From Knoellia locipacati (GTDB lineage Bacteria > Actinomycetota > Actinomycetes > Actinomycetales > Dermatophilaceae), in the NCBI RefSeq assembly GCF_007992835.1, contig NZ_BKBA01000008.1, positions 186,001 through 250,000 on the forward strand: 64,000 bases of DNA. The letters are read 5' to 3'. This document shows, piece after piece, positions 14,705 through 25,714 of the stretch (positions are counted from its first letter, which is position 1; the number at the start of each line of letters is the position of its first letter). Below the pieces are notes generated by a model. The model was not told the DNA's origin. It searched no databases and saw only the letters and a program-made list of their open reading frames with translations. The position numbers and the translations under genes are program-made.

Positions 14705-16996
14705 TCAGCCCGGTCGCGACATGAGGACGACGTCGAGCAGCCGCACGGCGCGGTCCTTGTCGAGCGGCTCGTTGCCGTTGCCGCACTTGGGCGACTGCAC
14801 GCACGAGGGGCAGCCCCGCTCGCAGCGGCACCGGGCGATCGCGTCGCGGGTCGCCTCCACCCACTCGCCGAACGCCGTGTGGGCCCGCTCGGCGAAGCCG
14901 GCCCCGCCCGGGTAGCCGTCGTAGACGAGGATCGTCGGGAGCCCGGTGTCCGGGTGCTGGTCGGTCGAGACGCCGCCGATGTCCCAGCGGTCGGAGGTCG
15001 CCACGAGCGGCATCATGCCGATGGCCGCGTGCTCGGCCGCATGGGCCGCGCCGGGGATGTGCGCCTCCTCGATGCCCGCGGCCTCGAGCAGGTCCAGCGG
15101 CATCGTCCACCACACCCCCCGCGTGACGAGGGAGCGCTCGGGCAGGTCGAGCGGGTGCGTCCCGAGCACCTCCCCGGACGGGAGCCGCCGGAGGAACGAC
15201 GTGACCTGGTTCGTGACCCGCACCGTGCCGAAGCAGACCTCGACCTCGCCCCACTGGTGCGTGCGCTGGGCGCCGAGGATCTCGAACGAGCTGCGCGACT
15301 GCGAGTGCGTACTCCATCCCGGGTCGCCCCGCACCACGGTCGCCGTCGCCGACTCCAGGTCGAGGTCGGTGACGACGAACGGGTCGCCCTGGTGCACGTG
15401 GACGGCGCCGGTGTGGACCTGCGAGTGGGCCGAGGCCTCGTCGATGGTCCCGAGGACCCGTCCACTGCGGCGCTCGACGATCGAGACGACCTCGGTGGTC
15501 CCGCGCAGGTTGACGTGGTCGCCCGGCCGGTCGTCACGGGCCCAGAACCAGCCGGTCGGGCGTCGTCGCACGATCCCGCGCTCGACGAGCAGGTCGAGAA
15601 CCCCACGGGCGCCGGTGCCGAACATCGGCAGGTCGGCCTCGGTCAGCCGCAGCTCGTGCGCCGCCGCGGCGAGGTGCGGCGCGAGGACGTGCGGGTTGGC
15701 CGGGTCCATGACGGTCGACTCGATCGGAGCCCCGAAGATCGCCTCGGGGTGGTCGAGCAGATAGGTGTCGAGCGGGTCGTCGGCGGCGATGAACATCGCG
15801 AGCGACGCGCGACCCGACCTCCCGGCGCGCCCGGCCTGCTGCCAGAGGTTGGCGCGCCGCCCCGGCCACCCCGCCATGAGCACCGCGTCGAGCCCGCTGA
15901 TGTCGACCCCGAGCTCGAGGGCGTTGGTGGCCGCGAGCCCGCGGAGCTCACCGTCGCGCAGGGCGCGCTCGAGCTCGCGACGCTCCTGGGGGAGATAACC
16001 GCCCCGGTATGCCGCGACCGTCGCCTCGGGCGTCCCGCCCACCTGCCCGAGCCGTCGACGCGCGGACGAGGCCAGACCCTCGACCCCGGCCCGGCTCCGG
16101 GCGAACGCCAGGGTCTGCACGTCACGCTCGACGAGCTCGGCGAGCAGCTCGGCGGCCTCCGTCGTCGCCGATCGGCGGCTGTCGTCGACCATGGGTGGCT
16201 CCCACAGGGCGAAGGTGAGCGCCTCGCGAGGTGAGCCGTCGACCTCGACGGCGCTCACCGGCATACCGATGAGACGGGAGGCGTGGGACGCAGGGTGGCT
16301 CACGGTCGCGGAGGCGAGCACGAAGGTGGGCTGGGCGCGATAGCGGGTCGTCACCCGGCGCAGCCGGCGCAGCACCGAGGAGACGTGTGAGCCGAAGACG
16401 CCGCGGTAGATGTGGCACTCGTCGATGACGACGTAGCGCAGCGCCCGCAGGAACGGCGACCAGTGCTGGTGGCCCGGCAGCAGCGAGTGGTGGAGCAGGT
16501 CGGGGTTGGTGAGGATGACGTTGGCGTGCTCACGGATCCAGCGGCGCTCGTCGGTGGGGGTGTCGCCGTCATAGGTCGCCGCGCGCACGCCCGGGATCGC
16601 CAGCGCCTCGATGCGCGCCAGCTGGTCGGCGGCGAGGGCCTTGGTGGGCGCGACGTAGAGGACGGTGGCTCCCCGCCCGGTCGGGGCGTCGAGCCCGTCG
16701 ATGACCGCGGAGAGCGCCGGCACGAGGTAGCCCAGGCTCTTGCCCGAGGCGGTGCCGGTCGAGAGGACGACGTGCGAGCCGGCGTGGGCCAGGTCCATGG
16801 CCTCACGCTGGTGTGACCACGGCTGCGCGATGCCGCTGCCCGTGAGGCTCGACAGGACGGGGGTCGCGACCCACTCGGGCCACTGCGCGAGCTGCGCCGC
16901 GCGGGCCGGCAGGTGCTCGACGTGGCGCAGCCGGGTGCTGCGGTCCCCGGCCGCGAGGGCGGCAAGGAGCGCAGTCGGCTCGGCGGATGACGACAT
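14705..16996 (-). CDS. DEAD/DEAH-box helicase with C-terminal cysteine cluster
   Basis: A 763-residue superfamily 2 helicase of the YprA/Hrq1-like group with a DUF1998-type C-terminus (Rv3649 orthologue by order). Motifs: Q-motif region QPWSHQREA (58-66), Walker A GTASGKS (81-87), APTKALAADQ (116-125), Walker B DECH (192-195), and the second RecA domain with TNALELGVDISGLD and QAGRAGRSGRAS. CRCERGCPSC near the C-terminus (about 723-738) is the conserved four-cysteine metal site of DUF1998. It probably acts in DNA repair as a 3'-5' helicase; that is family knowledge. ATG at 16996 lies six bases after TACGGT. A much longer frame continues upstream but is only the antisense of the pyrophosphatase. 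Confidence 0.9.
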   Translation of the reverse strand: MSSSAEPTALLAALAAGDRSTRLRHVEHLPARAAQLAQWPEWVATPVLSSLTGSGIAQPWSHQREAMDLAHAGSHVVLSTGTASGKSLGYLVPALSAVIDGLDAPTGRGATVLYVAPTKALAADQLARIEALAIPGVRAATYDGDTPTDERRWIREHANVILTNPDLLHHSLLPGHQHWSPFLRALRYVVIDECHIYRGVFGSHVSSVLRRLRRVTTRYRAQPTFVLASATVSHPASHASRLIGMPVSAVEVDGSPREALTFALWEPPMVDDSRRSATTEAAELLAELVERDVQTLAFARSRAGVEGLASSARRRLGQVGGTPEATVAAYRGGYLPQERRELERALRDGELRGLAATNALELGVDISGLDAVLMAGWPGRRANLWQQAGRAGRSGRASLAMFIAADDPLDTYLLDHPEAIFGAPIESTVMDPANPHVLAPHLAAAAHELRLTEADLPMFGTGARGVLDLLVERGIVRRRPTGWFWARDDRPGDHVNLRGTTEVVSIVERRSGRVLGTIDEASAHSQVHTGAVHVHQGDPFVVTDLDLESATATVVRGDPGWSTHSQSRSSFEILGAQRTHQWGEVEVCFGTVRVTNQVTSFLRRLPSGEVLGTHPLDLPERSLVTRGVWWTMPLDLLEAAGIEEAHIPGAAHAAEHAAIGMMPLVATSDRWDIGGVSTDQHPDTGLPTILVYDGYPGGAGFAERAHTAFGEWVEATRDAIARCRCERGCPSCVQSPKCGNGNEPLDKDRAVRLLDVVLMSRPG

Positions 16997-17002
16997 GGGG
17001 TT

Positions 17003-17008
17003 ACCGTA
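17003..17008 (-). promoter_or_regulatory. -10 box of the helicase gene
   Basis: TACGGT on the minus strand, six bases before the ATG at 16996. Confidence 0.4.
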
Positions 17009-17107
17009 TGCGCGTGCACCGACACCGTTGACGGCTCCACGGCCCGCGGCGGTGCGCACGAGAAGAGATCCGAGATGCGGATGCACGAGAGCTAGGAGCC
17101 GGCCCCA

Positions 17108-17476
17108 GTGAAGCTGAGCCTGTCGAGGACCGAACGCGACGACGTCGCCATCATGACCGTGTCCGGTGAGGTCGACGTCTACACCGCACCGCAGCTGCGG
17201 TCCGCGCTCGAGGAGCGCGTCGCCGCCGACCAGACCAAGGTCGTCGTCGACCTCTCGGGGGTCAGCTTCATCGACTCGACCGGGCTCGGCGTGCTCGTCG
17301 GCCGGCTCAAGGTCCTGCGCAAGGTCGGCGGCTCGCTGCGCGTTGTCTGCACGGACGAGCGGATCCTGCGCCTCTTCGCCATCACCGGGCTCGACCGCGT
17401 CCTGCCGATCCACGACTCCGTGGACTCCGCGCTCGCGTCCGTCGACGAGACGGCTGACCCCGAGGTCACCGCCTGA
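17108..17476 (+). CDS. STAS-domain anti-sigma factor antagonist
   Basis: A 122-residue single-domain STAS protein of the SpoIIAA/RsbV family. VSFIDSTGLGVLVGRL (about 52-67) is the signature, with Ser57 at the position phosphorylated by the cognate anti-sigma kinase. Unphosphorylated protein binds the anti-sigma factor and frees a sigma-B/F-type factor. No anti-sigma kinase or sigma gene lies nearby, so its partner is elsewhere. GTG start at 17108 with AGGAG at 17094-17098. Confidence 0.9.
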   Translation: MKLSLSRTERDDVAIMTVSGEVDVYTAPQLRSALEERVAADQTKVVVDLSGVSFIDSTGLGVLVGRLKVLRKVGGSLRVVCTDERILRLFAITGLDRVLPIHDSVDSALASVDETADPEVTA

Positions 17477-17635
17477 CCTCCGGCACCTCCGCCACCACCT
17501 CTGCCCCGGGGTGACAGCAGTCACACCGAGGTCCCGCCCCTGTTTGTGACCTGAGTCACCGGGTAAGGTCCACCCCGCGCCTGCCTGCGGCATACGGTCC
17601 GGGCCCCGAGGCGCGCACCCGTCAAGGAGGATGGA

Positions 17636-20089
<2,454 letters not shown>

Positions 20090-20119
20090 GGCGAGCACAC
20101 GGCATACGCCACGCAGTGA

Positions 20120-20161
20120 CACGGCGGCCGGCCCACCCGAGAGGGTGAGCCGGCCGCCGTG
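20120..20161 (+). terminator. hppA terminator hairpin
   Basis: CACGGCGGCCGGC pairs perfectly with GCCGGCCGCCGTG (13 bp) across a 16-base loop, 30 bases after the hppA stop. Confidence 0.8.
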
Positions 20162-20204
20162 CTGTGCGCCCCCCGACTGGGGCGCCCAGACCACCACGTC
20201 ATGG

Positions 20205-20253
20205 CGAGACGAGCACCTCTGCCTGGCCGGTTCGTGAACCAGTGGTCGTCTCG
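20205..20253. repeat. palindromic element, left flank of AbiEi-like gene
   Basis: CGAGACGA at the left pairs with TCGTCTCG at the right. The right half (20233-20253) is nearly identical, two mismatches in 21, to the right half of the element at 21278-21345 on the other side of the gene. Upstream copy contains CACCTCTGCCTGG, and the downstream copy carries the reverse complement of CACCTCTGACTGG. Confidence 0.7.
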
Positions 20254-20308
20254 TCCTGGGCTGTGGATGACGCCGCGGCCGGATGCGCCCCAGATGCCAC
20301 GATCGACC

Positions 20309-21274
20309 ATGCCCGCATCACGTCCTGAGCCGTTCCCGCCGGGTCTGCTGCGCCCGACCGCGGACCTGCGCCGGCTGGGCGAGACCCCCGAGGACCGCGA
20401 CCCTGCCGGCGGGCCGAAGTGGACCAAGGTGCGACGGGGCGTGGTGGTTCGCGCCCACGTGTGGTCGACGCTCACTCCCGGTCAGCGCCACTCGGCGCTC
20501 GTTCAGGCGACAGCCCTGCAGATGACCGGTGGCGACCCTCCGCCGTTCTCTCACAGCGCGGCTGCGGCGCTCTGGCGGCTGCCGCGCGTCACCGCGTGGC
20601 CGGCGCGGGTCGACGTCACCGTCAGCGGTGCGCACTCCTCCGGTGCCGTCCGCCGCCACAGCGCCCAGGTGCCCGTCTCGGAGGTGGAGCGGGTCGCCGG
20701 CCTTCCGGTGACACCGCTGGTCAGGACGCTGATCGACGTGGCGCGGACGGAGGAGCTGACCGACTCCGTGGCGGCCGTGGACCATGCGCTGCACCACGGG
20801 CTGTGCACCCGCGAGGACCTGGAGGCCGAGCTCGACCTGGTCCCCGGTGGTGCGCGTGGCCGAGCCAGGGCCGCCCTCGTGGTGGCGTTCGCAGAGGCCG
20901 GCGCCATGTCGGTGGGCGAGTCGCTCTCGCGGGTCCAGATGTTCCGGCTCAACATCCCCCGACCGAGGCTGCAGGTCGTGATCGAGGATGCCGACGGTCT
21001 CGCGGGCATCGGTGACTTCGGCTGGGAGCGCGAGAGGGTGGTCGGCGAGTTCGACGGCCGCACGAAGTACGCCGTGCCAGCTGGGGCGACGTCCGAGGAG
21101 GCGGCCGAGGTGCTGTGGCGCGAGAAGCGTCGCGAGGACAGGATCCGGGCCACGCAGCGCCGAATGGCGCGATGGGTCTGGGCGGATGCGGCCCGGCCGA
21201 CCCAGATGGCCGCCAAGCTCGCGGCGCAGGGCGTGGAGAGGCAGCCGCGGAACACGTGGTTCGACGCAGCGTGA
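20309..21274 (+). CDS. AbiEi-like / DUF559-type protein, unknown function
   Basis: A 321-residue protein of a large actinobacterial group resembling AbiEi antitoxins: an N-terminal basic region with KWTKVRRGVVVRA, a middle segment with LPVTPLVRTLIDVAR and a tail with GDFGWERERVVGEFDGRTKY, an acidic pattern reminiscent of Vsr/DUF559 nuclease-like folds (Asp, Glu-x-Asp, Lys). Family members are often mislabelled; the true function is unknown, and no AbiEii toxin gene is adjacent. ATG at 20309 is a choice among several in-frame starts (20267, 20294). The gene is bracketed by related palindromes, and its last codons resemble part of them, which suggests it travels as a unit. Confidence 0.6.
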   Translation: MPASRPEPFPPGLLRPTADLRRLGETPEDRDPAGGPKWTKVRRGVVVRAHVWSTLTPGQRHSALVQATALQMTGGDPPPFSHSAAAALWRLPRVTAWPARVDVTVSGAHSSGAVRRHSAQVPVSEVERVAGLPVTPLVRTLIDVARTEELTDSVAAVDHALHHGLCTREDLEAELDLVPGGARGRARAALVVAFAEAGAMSVGESLSRVQMFRLNIPRPRLQVVIEDADGLAGIGDFGWERERVVGEFDGRTKYAVPAGATSEEAAEVLWREKRREDRIRATQRRMARWVWADAARPTQMAAKLAAQGVERQPRNTWFDAA

Positions 21275-21277
21275 GGT

Positions 21278-21345
21278 CGAGACGACCAGTTCTTGCGCAG
21301 ACGCCCAGTCAGAGGTGGGTCGCTCGTGAACACGTGGTCGTCTCG
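21278..21345. repeat. palindromic element, right flank of AbiEi-like gene
   Basis: CGAGACGACCA (21278-21288) pairs perfectly with TGGTCGTCTCG (21335-21345). The element begins four bases after the stop codon. Its inner part GACCAGTTCTTGCGCAGACG also resembles the tandem palindromes at 27724-27835 and the repeat at 36969-37052. Confidence 0.75.
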
Positions 21346-21386
21346 CGGCATCGAGTCGCGGCGCTGGGCGGGTGAGGGCTGCGCCC

Positions 21387-21392
21387 TAGGCT
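21387..21392 (+). promoter_or_regulatory. -10 box, leaderless methyltransferase
   Basis: TAGGCT, six bases before the ATG at 21399, the most common form of the leaderless arrangement in this window. Confidence 0.5.
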
Positions 21393-21398
21393 GGCGCC

Positions 21399-22910
21399 AT
21401 GTCTGCTCCCGTCCCGCACGTCGACGAGGACCTCGTCGCCCGCCTGCGCACCGACCTTGCCGCCGCGGAGTTCACCGTCACCGGTGTGCTCGACGTCCTC
21501 GGTCCGCTCGCCAGCTCCGCGCTCGGGCGTGAGCAGCCCCTGCCCGCCCGCCGGGTGGCGAGTGCGTCGTCGTCGCCGGCGGCCACCCTGATCCGGCTCT
21601 TCACCCTCGGCGACCCGGTCGACGCCAGCGAGGTCGAGCGCGCCCTGCCGAGGCTGCGCGTGCACGGCGCCGTCGCCCTCGGGCTCGTCACCGAGGAGGG
21701 TGACGGCGTCGTCGCGCGCTTCGACATCCGTCCCTACGCGTCCGACGAGAGTCACTGGTGGGTCGCCTCCGACCTCGCCGAGGTGGCCACCGGCTCGCCG
21801 GTGCGCGAGGACCACGTGCTCGGCATCGGCGGAGCCTCGACGACCCTCGCGCAGTGGACCATCCGCCGACCGGTGAGCAGCGCCCTCGACCTCGGCACGG
21901 GCTGCGGCGTCCAGGCGCTCCACCTCGGCAGCCACGCCGACCACATCGTCGTCACCGACCTCTCGGAGCGGGCCCTGGCCTTCGCCCGCTTCAACGCCGC
22001 CCTCAACGGGTGCACGTGGGACGTGCGGTCCGGCTCGATGCTCGAACCCGTCGCGGGACAGCGCTTCGACCTCGTCGTGAGCAACCCGCCGTTCGTCATC
22101 ACGCCGCGCTCGGGCGAGGTGCCGCTCTTCGAGTACCGCGACGGCGGCGCCGCCGGTGACGCCGTGGTCGCCGGGCTCGTGCGCTCGGTCGGCGAGCACC
22201 TCGAGCCGGGGGGAGTGGCCCAGTTCCTCGGCAACTGGGAGGTGCCGCGCGGCTCGACGTGGACCGAGCGCGTCGGCTCGTGGCTGGACGGCGCCGGTGT
22301 CGACGCGTGGGTGGTCCAGCGCGAGGTCCAGGACCCCGCAGAGTACGCCGAGACCTGGTCGCGCGACGGTGGTCACCACGCGGGGACCGCGGACTTCGAC
22401 GCGATGTATGCCGCGTGGCTCGACGACTTCGCGTCTCGCGACATCGAGTCGATCGGCTTCGGGGTGATCACGCTGCACCGCCCCACCGGCGACCGCGAGC
22501 CGTTCGTCGACCTCATGGACGAGCGGGGGCCGGTGCCGCCGGCGATGGGTGACACGGTCCGGGTCGGGCTCGAGGCCCGGGTCTGGCTCGCCGAGCACTC
22601 GGACGACGACGTGCTCGACCAGGCGTGGAAGGCCACTCCCGACGTCACCGAGGAGCGGCACACGCTCCCCGGCGCCTCCGACCCGTCGGTCATCGTCGCC
22701 CGGCAGGGGAGCGGGCTGGGACGCGTCATCCAGCTCACGACGGTCACCGCGGCATACCTCTCGGTCGCGGACGGCGAGCTCACGCCGAGGCAGGCCGTCG
22801 GCGCGATCGCGGGGATCCTCGAGCTCGACGCCGACGAGACCGAGCGTGAGGTCGTGGCGTTCGTCCGGGACGCCGCCAAGGACGGCCTGCTCGTCCGCCC
22901 GACGGACTGA
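21399..22910 (+). CDS. class I SAM-dependent methyltransferase (HemK/RlmF-like)
   Basis: A 503-residue protein with a central Rossmann methyltransferase domain: motif I DLGTGCGVQ (164-172), acidic VVTDLS after strand 2 (184-189), and the catalytic NPPF (229-232) that marks enzymes methylating amide or adenine nitrogen. An N-terminal helical region of about 150 residues and a C-terminal region of about 180 residues ending in a helical bundle are extra to the core. Targets in this group include release factors, rRNA or DNA; which applies is unknown. Its ATG directly follows a TAGGCT box, so probably leaderless. Confidence 0.82.
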   Translation: MSAPVPHVDEDLVARLRTDLAAAEFTVTGVLDVLGPLASSALGREQPLPARRVASASSSPAATLIRLFTLGDPVDASEVERALPRLRVHGAVALGLVTEEGDGVVARFDIRPYASDESHWWVASDLAEVATGSPVREDHVLGIGGASTTLAQWTIRRPVSSALDLGTGCGVQALHLGSHADHIVVTDLSERALAFARFNAALNGCTWDVRSGSMLEPVAGQRFDLVVSNPPFVITPRSGEVPLFEYRDGGAAGDAVVAGLVRSVGEHLEPGGVAQFLGNWEVPRGSTWTERVGSWLDGAGVDAWVVQREVQDPAEYAETWSRDGGHHAGTADFDAMYAAWLDDFASRDIESIGFGVITLHRPTGDREPFVDLMDERGPVPPAMGDTVRVGLEARVWLAEHSDDDVLDQAWKATPDVTEERHTLPGASDPSVIVARQGSGLGRVIQLTTVTAAYLSVADGELTPRQAVGAIAGILELDADETEREVVAFVRDAAKDGLLVRPTD

Positions 22911-22955
22911 ACGACTGAGTCCGCGGCTGCCCCGCGCCCGACGGCCGCGCGCGCC

Positions 22956-22961
22956 TATGTT
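22956..22961 (+). promoter_or_regulatory. -10 box, leaderless small gene
   Basis: TATGTT, six bases before the ATG at 22968. Confidence 0.45.
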
Positions 22962-22967
22962 GGGGAC

Positions 22968-23162
22968 ATGAGCCAGCACCCGGACAGCGACCAGCAGGGC
23001 GACCAGGACGGCACCGTGTCCGAAGCGGGGTCCAGCACCCTCAACCCCGAGACCGCGCTCGGGGGAGCCGACAGCGTGCCCGACACCCCCGACGTCAACG
23101 ACCCCGACGAGGGCGGCTCGACCGACGCCAATGTGGCGCGCGAGGAGTCCGACCCGGCCTGA
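22968..23162 (+). CDS. small acidic disordered protein
   Basis: A 64-residue, strongly acidic protein rich in Asp, Glu, Ser, Gly and Pro with almost no hydrophobic residues; it should be unfolded on its own. It matches no family I know. Support for being real: a TATGTT box six bases before the ATG and a hairpin terminator right after the stop, so it forms a complete small transcription unit. Confidence 0.55.
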   Translation: MSQHPDSDQQGDQDGTVSEAGSSTLNPETALGGADSVPDTPDVNDPDEGGSTDANVAREESDPA

Positions 23163-23170
23163 CGAGCCTG

Positions 23171-23202
23171 CCTGCGAGTGAGTGAAGCAGCCCTCGCAGG
23201 CC
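23171..23202 (+). terminator. hairpin terminator of small gene
   Basis: GCCTGCGAG pairs with CTCGCAGGC (9 bp) directly after the stop at 23162. No T-run. Confidence 0.6.
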
Positions 23203-23237
23203 GGATGCCCCGTGATCTGAGCACGCGGGAAAGACAG

Positions 23238-23266
23238 TTGTGAGTGAGTGCTCACTCACTCATACT
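23238..23266 (+). promoter_or_regulatory. promoter with TetR operator
   Basis: TTGTGA (23238-23243) and CATACT (23261-23266) are spaced by 17 bases. A perfect palindrome with 10-base arms, TGAGTGAGTG (23241-23250) and CACTCACTCA (23253-23262), fills the spacer, the classical placement for a TetR repressor acting on its own operon. The GTG at 23274 begins eight bases after the -10 box. Confidence 0.85.
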
Positions 23267-23273
23267 TGGAGGC

Positions 23274-23978
23274 GTGACTCCTCCTCGCGCCCCGGCCATG
23301 AGCGCCGACGACCGTCGGGCCTCGATCATCGCCGTGACGATGCCGCTGCTCCGTGAGAAGGGGCGGGTCGTCAGCACCAAGGAGATCGCCCGCGCGGCAG
23401 GCATCGCCGAGGGCACGATCTTCCGGGTCTTCGACAGCAAGGAAGACCTCATCGACGCGACGGTCCACGACGCGTTCGACAACTCGACGCTGCTCGTTGA
23501 GCTGGCCGAGGTCGAGCGGGCGCTCTGCCTGCGCGACCGGCTCGCCGCCGCGGTCGCGATCATGCAGAGCCACCTCGAGGGCGTCTTCGCCCTCATGACG
23601 GTGCTCCACGCGTCGGGCCAGCCGATGCGGCCGCCGAAGCACGACGGCGACGCCCACAAGCGCCGCGAGGAGGCGACCGCCGAGCTCGACGCGGCGTTCG
23701 TCGAGCTCATCGGCACCGATGCGGAGCTGCTGCGGGTCAGCCCCAGGCAGTTCATCGGCTACCTGCGGATGCTCACCCTCTCGAGCGTCCATCCCATGCT
23801 CGGCGGCGAGTCGTCCACCCCGGAGGAGCTCGTCGACGTGCTGCTCGAGGGTGCCCTCGACCGCACCGCCCTCCCGCCGGCCACCACCCCGGCCACCATC
23901 TCGGCCCCCACCCCGGCCACCATCTCGGCCCCCACCCCGGCCACCCCCTCTCCCACCACCTCGAGGAAGAAGACGTAG
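23274..23978 (+). CDS. TetR-family repressor of the ABC exporter
   Basis: A 234-residue regulator with an N-terminal helix-turn-helix (about 15-62: STKEIARAAGIAEGTIFRVF, then SKEDLI) and a helical ligand-binding domain to about 205. The last 30 residues are a Pro/Ala/Thr/Ser tail made by a 24-base tandem repeat. It should bind the perfect palindrome in its own promoter and be released by a toxic ligand exported by the following ABC pair. The GTG at 23274 is preferred: it sits where transcription should begin. A GTG at 23244 would lie within the operator, and an ATG at 23298 is a fallback. Its stop overlaps the first ABC gene. Confidence 0.88.
   Translation: MTPPRAPAMSADDRRASIIAVTMPLLREKGRVVSTKEIARAAGIAEGTIFRVFDSKEDLIDATVHDAFDNSTLLVELAEVERALCLRDRLAAAVAIMQSHLEGVFALMTVLHASGQPMRPPKHDGDAHKRREEATAELDAAFVELIGTDAELLRVSPRQFIGYLRMLTLSSVHPMLGGESSTPEELVDVLLEGALDRTALPPATTPATISAPTPATISAPTPATPSPTTSRKKT
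23891..23947 (+). repeat. 24-base in-frame tandem repeat in TetR tail
   Basis: Two full copies plus part of a third of a 24-base unit beginning GGCCACCATCTC, coding for Pro-Ala-Thr-Ile-Ser-Ala-Pro-Thr. Copy-number change would stay in frame. Confidence 0.85.
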
Positions 23979-25714
23979 TGCTGCTCCGACTCATGCGCGA
24001 CTACCTGCGGCCCTACCGCGGGTCGCTCGTCGTGCTCGTCCTGCTCCAGCTGGCGGGCACCATCGCCTCGCTCTACCTGCCGAGCCTCAACGGCAAGATC
24101 ATCGACGAGGGCGTCGCCAAGGGCGACACCGGCTACATCGTCACGACCGGCGGCTGGATGCTCGCCGTGTCGCTCGTCCAGATCGCGGCCACGGTCGCCG
24201 CGACCTACCTCGGCGCGAAGGCCGCTGCCGGTCTCGGGCGCGACCTGCGCGCGGGCATCTTCGCCAAGGTCGGGGACTTCTCGGCCCAGGAGGTGTCCCG
24301 CTTCGGTGCGCCGACCCTCATCTCGCGCAACACCAACGACGTGACCCAGGTCCAGACGGTCGTCTTCATGGGGGCCGCGATGATGGTGTCGGCGCCGATC
24401 ATGATGGTCGGCGGCATCGTCATGGCCCTGCGCGAGGACGTCGGGCTGTCGTGGCTCGTGGCCGTCGCCGTGCCGTTGCTCGCGCTCTGCGTCGCGCTCG
24501 TCATCCGCCGGATGATCCCGAACTTCCGCCTCATGCAGGAGTCGGTCGACTGGGTCAACCGCGTGCTGCGCGAGCAGATCACCGGCATCCGGGTCGTGCG
24601 TGCCTTCGTCCGCGAGGACCACGAGCGCGCCCGCTTCGCCGAGGCCAACACCCAGTACACCGGCACGGCCCTGGCCGTCGGCCGCCTCATGGCGCTCGTC
24701 TTCCCGATCGTCATGGTCATCTTCAACGCCTCGACCGTCGCGGTGCTCTGGTTCGGGGCCCAGCGCGTCGACAGCGGCCAGATGCAGATCGGCGCCCTCA
24801 CGGCGTTCATGGCCTACCTCATGCAGATCCTCATGTCGGTGATGATGGCGACCTTCATGTCGATGATGATCCCGCGTGCGACGGTCTCGGCCGGGCGCAT
24901 CGCCGAGGTGCTCGACACGGCCTCCACCGTCGTCCAGCCGATCCAGCCGACGACGCTGCCCGCGGGCGGCACGTCGGTCGAGCTGCGCAACGTCGAGTTC
25001 GCCTACCCGGGCGCCGATGTGCCTGTGCTGCAGGGCGTCTCGCTCACCGCCGAGCCCGGTCGCACGACTGCGATCATCGGCAGCACCGGGTCGGGCAAGT
25101 CGACGCTGCTCTCGCTCATCCCGCGCCTCTACGACGTCACCGACGGCGAGGTCCTCCTCGCCGGGGTCGACGTGCGTGACGCCACCCTCGAGGACGTGTG
25201 GGGGCGGATCGGTCTCGTGCCCCAGAAGCCGTACCTCTTCACCGGCACCGTCGCCTCCAACCTGCGCTACGGCGACGCCGACGCGACCGACGACGACCTC
25301 TGGGAGGCGCTGCGGATCGCGCAGGCCGAGGACTTCGTGCGCGCCATGCCCGAGGGGCTCGACAGTGCCATCGCCCAGGGCGGCACCAACGTCTCGGGTG
25401 GCCAGCGCCAGCGCCTCGCCATCGCGCGCGCCCTCGTCGCCAAGCCCGACGTCTACCTCTTCGACGACAGCTTCTCGGCCCTCGACCTCTCCACGGACGC
25501 GAGGCTCCGGGCGGCACTCAAGCCGGTCACCCGGCATACGACGGTTGTCGTTGTCGCACAACGGGTCTCGACGATCATCGACGCCGACCACATCATCGTC
25601 CTCGAGGACGGCGCGGTGGTCGGCTCGGGCACCCACGACGAGCTCCTCGAGACCTGCCCGACCTACCTCGAGATCGTCGAGAGCCAGCGCAGCGCAGAGG
25701 AGGCGGCAGCATGA
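23978..25714 (+). CDS. ABC exporter half, degenerate ATPase site
   Basis: A 578-residue exporter half-molecule: six transmembrane helices (about 1-300) fused to a nucleotide-binding domain. Walker [10 protein letters not shown] (368-376) and signature VSGGQ (472-476) are normal, but the Walker B LFDD (494-497) has Asp497 where the catalytic Glu belongs and the H-loop has Gln528 instead of His. In heterodimeric exporters (BmrCD, TM287/288 type) one partner carries exactly such changes. GTG start overlapping the TetR stop (TAGTG). The second half starts in its stop codon. Likely multidrug or lipid export; substrate unknown. Confidence 0.92.
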   Translation: MLLRLMRDYLRPYRGSLVVLVLLQLAGTIASLYLPSLNGKIIDEGVAKGDTGYIVTTGGWMLAVSLVQIAATVAATYLGAKAAAGLGRDLRAGIFAKVGDFSAQEVSRFGAPTLISRNTNDVTQVQTVVFMGAAMMVSAPIMMVGGIVMALREDVGLSWLVAVAVPLLALCVALVIRRMIPNFRLMQESVDWVNRVLREQITGIRVVRAFVREDHERARFAEANTQYTGTALAVGRLMALVFPIVMVIFNASTVAVLWFGAQRVDSGQMQIGALTAFMAYLMQILMSVMMATFMSMMIPRATVSAGRIAEVLDTASTVVQPIQPTTLPAGGTSVELRNVEFAYPGADVPVLQGVSLTAEPGRTTAIIGSTGSGKSTLLSLIPRLYDVTDGEVLLAGVDVRDATLEDVWGRIGLVPQKPYLFTGTVASNLRYGDADATDDDLWEALRIAQAEDFVRAMPEGLDSAIAQGGTNVSGGQRQRLAIARALVAKPDVYLFDDSFSALDLSTDARLRAALKPVTRHTTVVVVAQRVSTIIDADHIIVLEDGAVVGSGTHDELLETCPTYLEIVESQRSAEEAAA

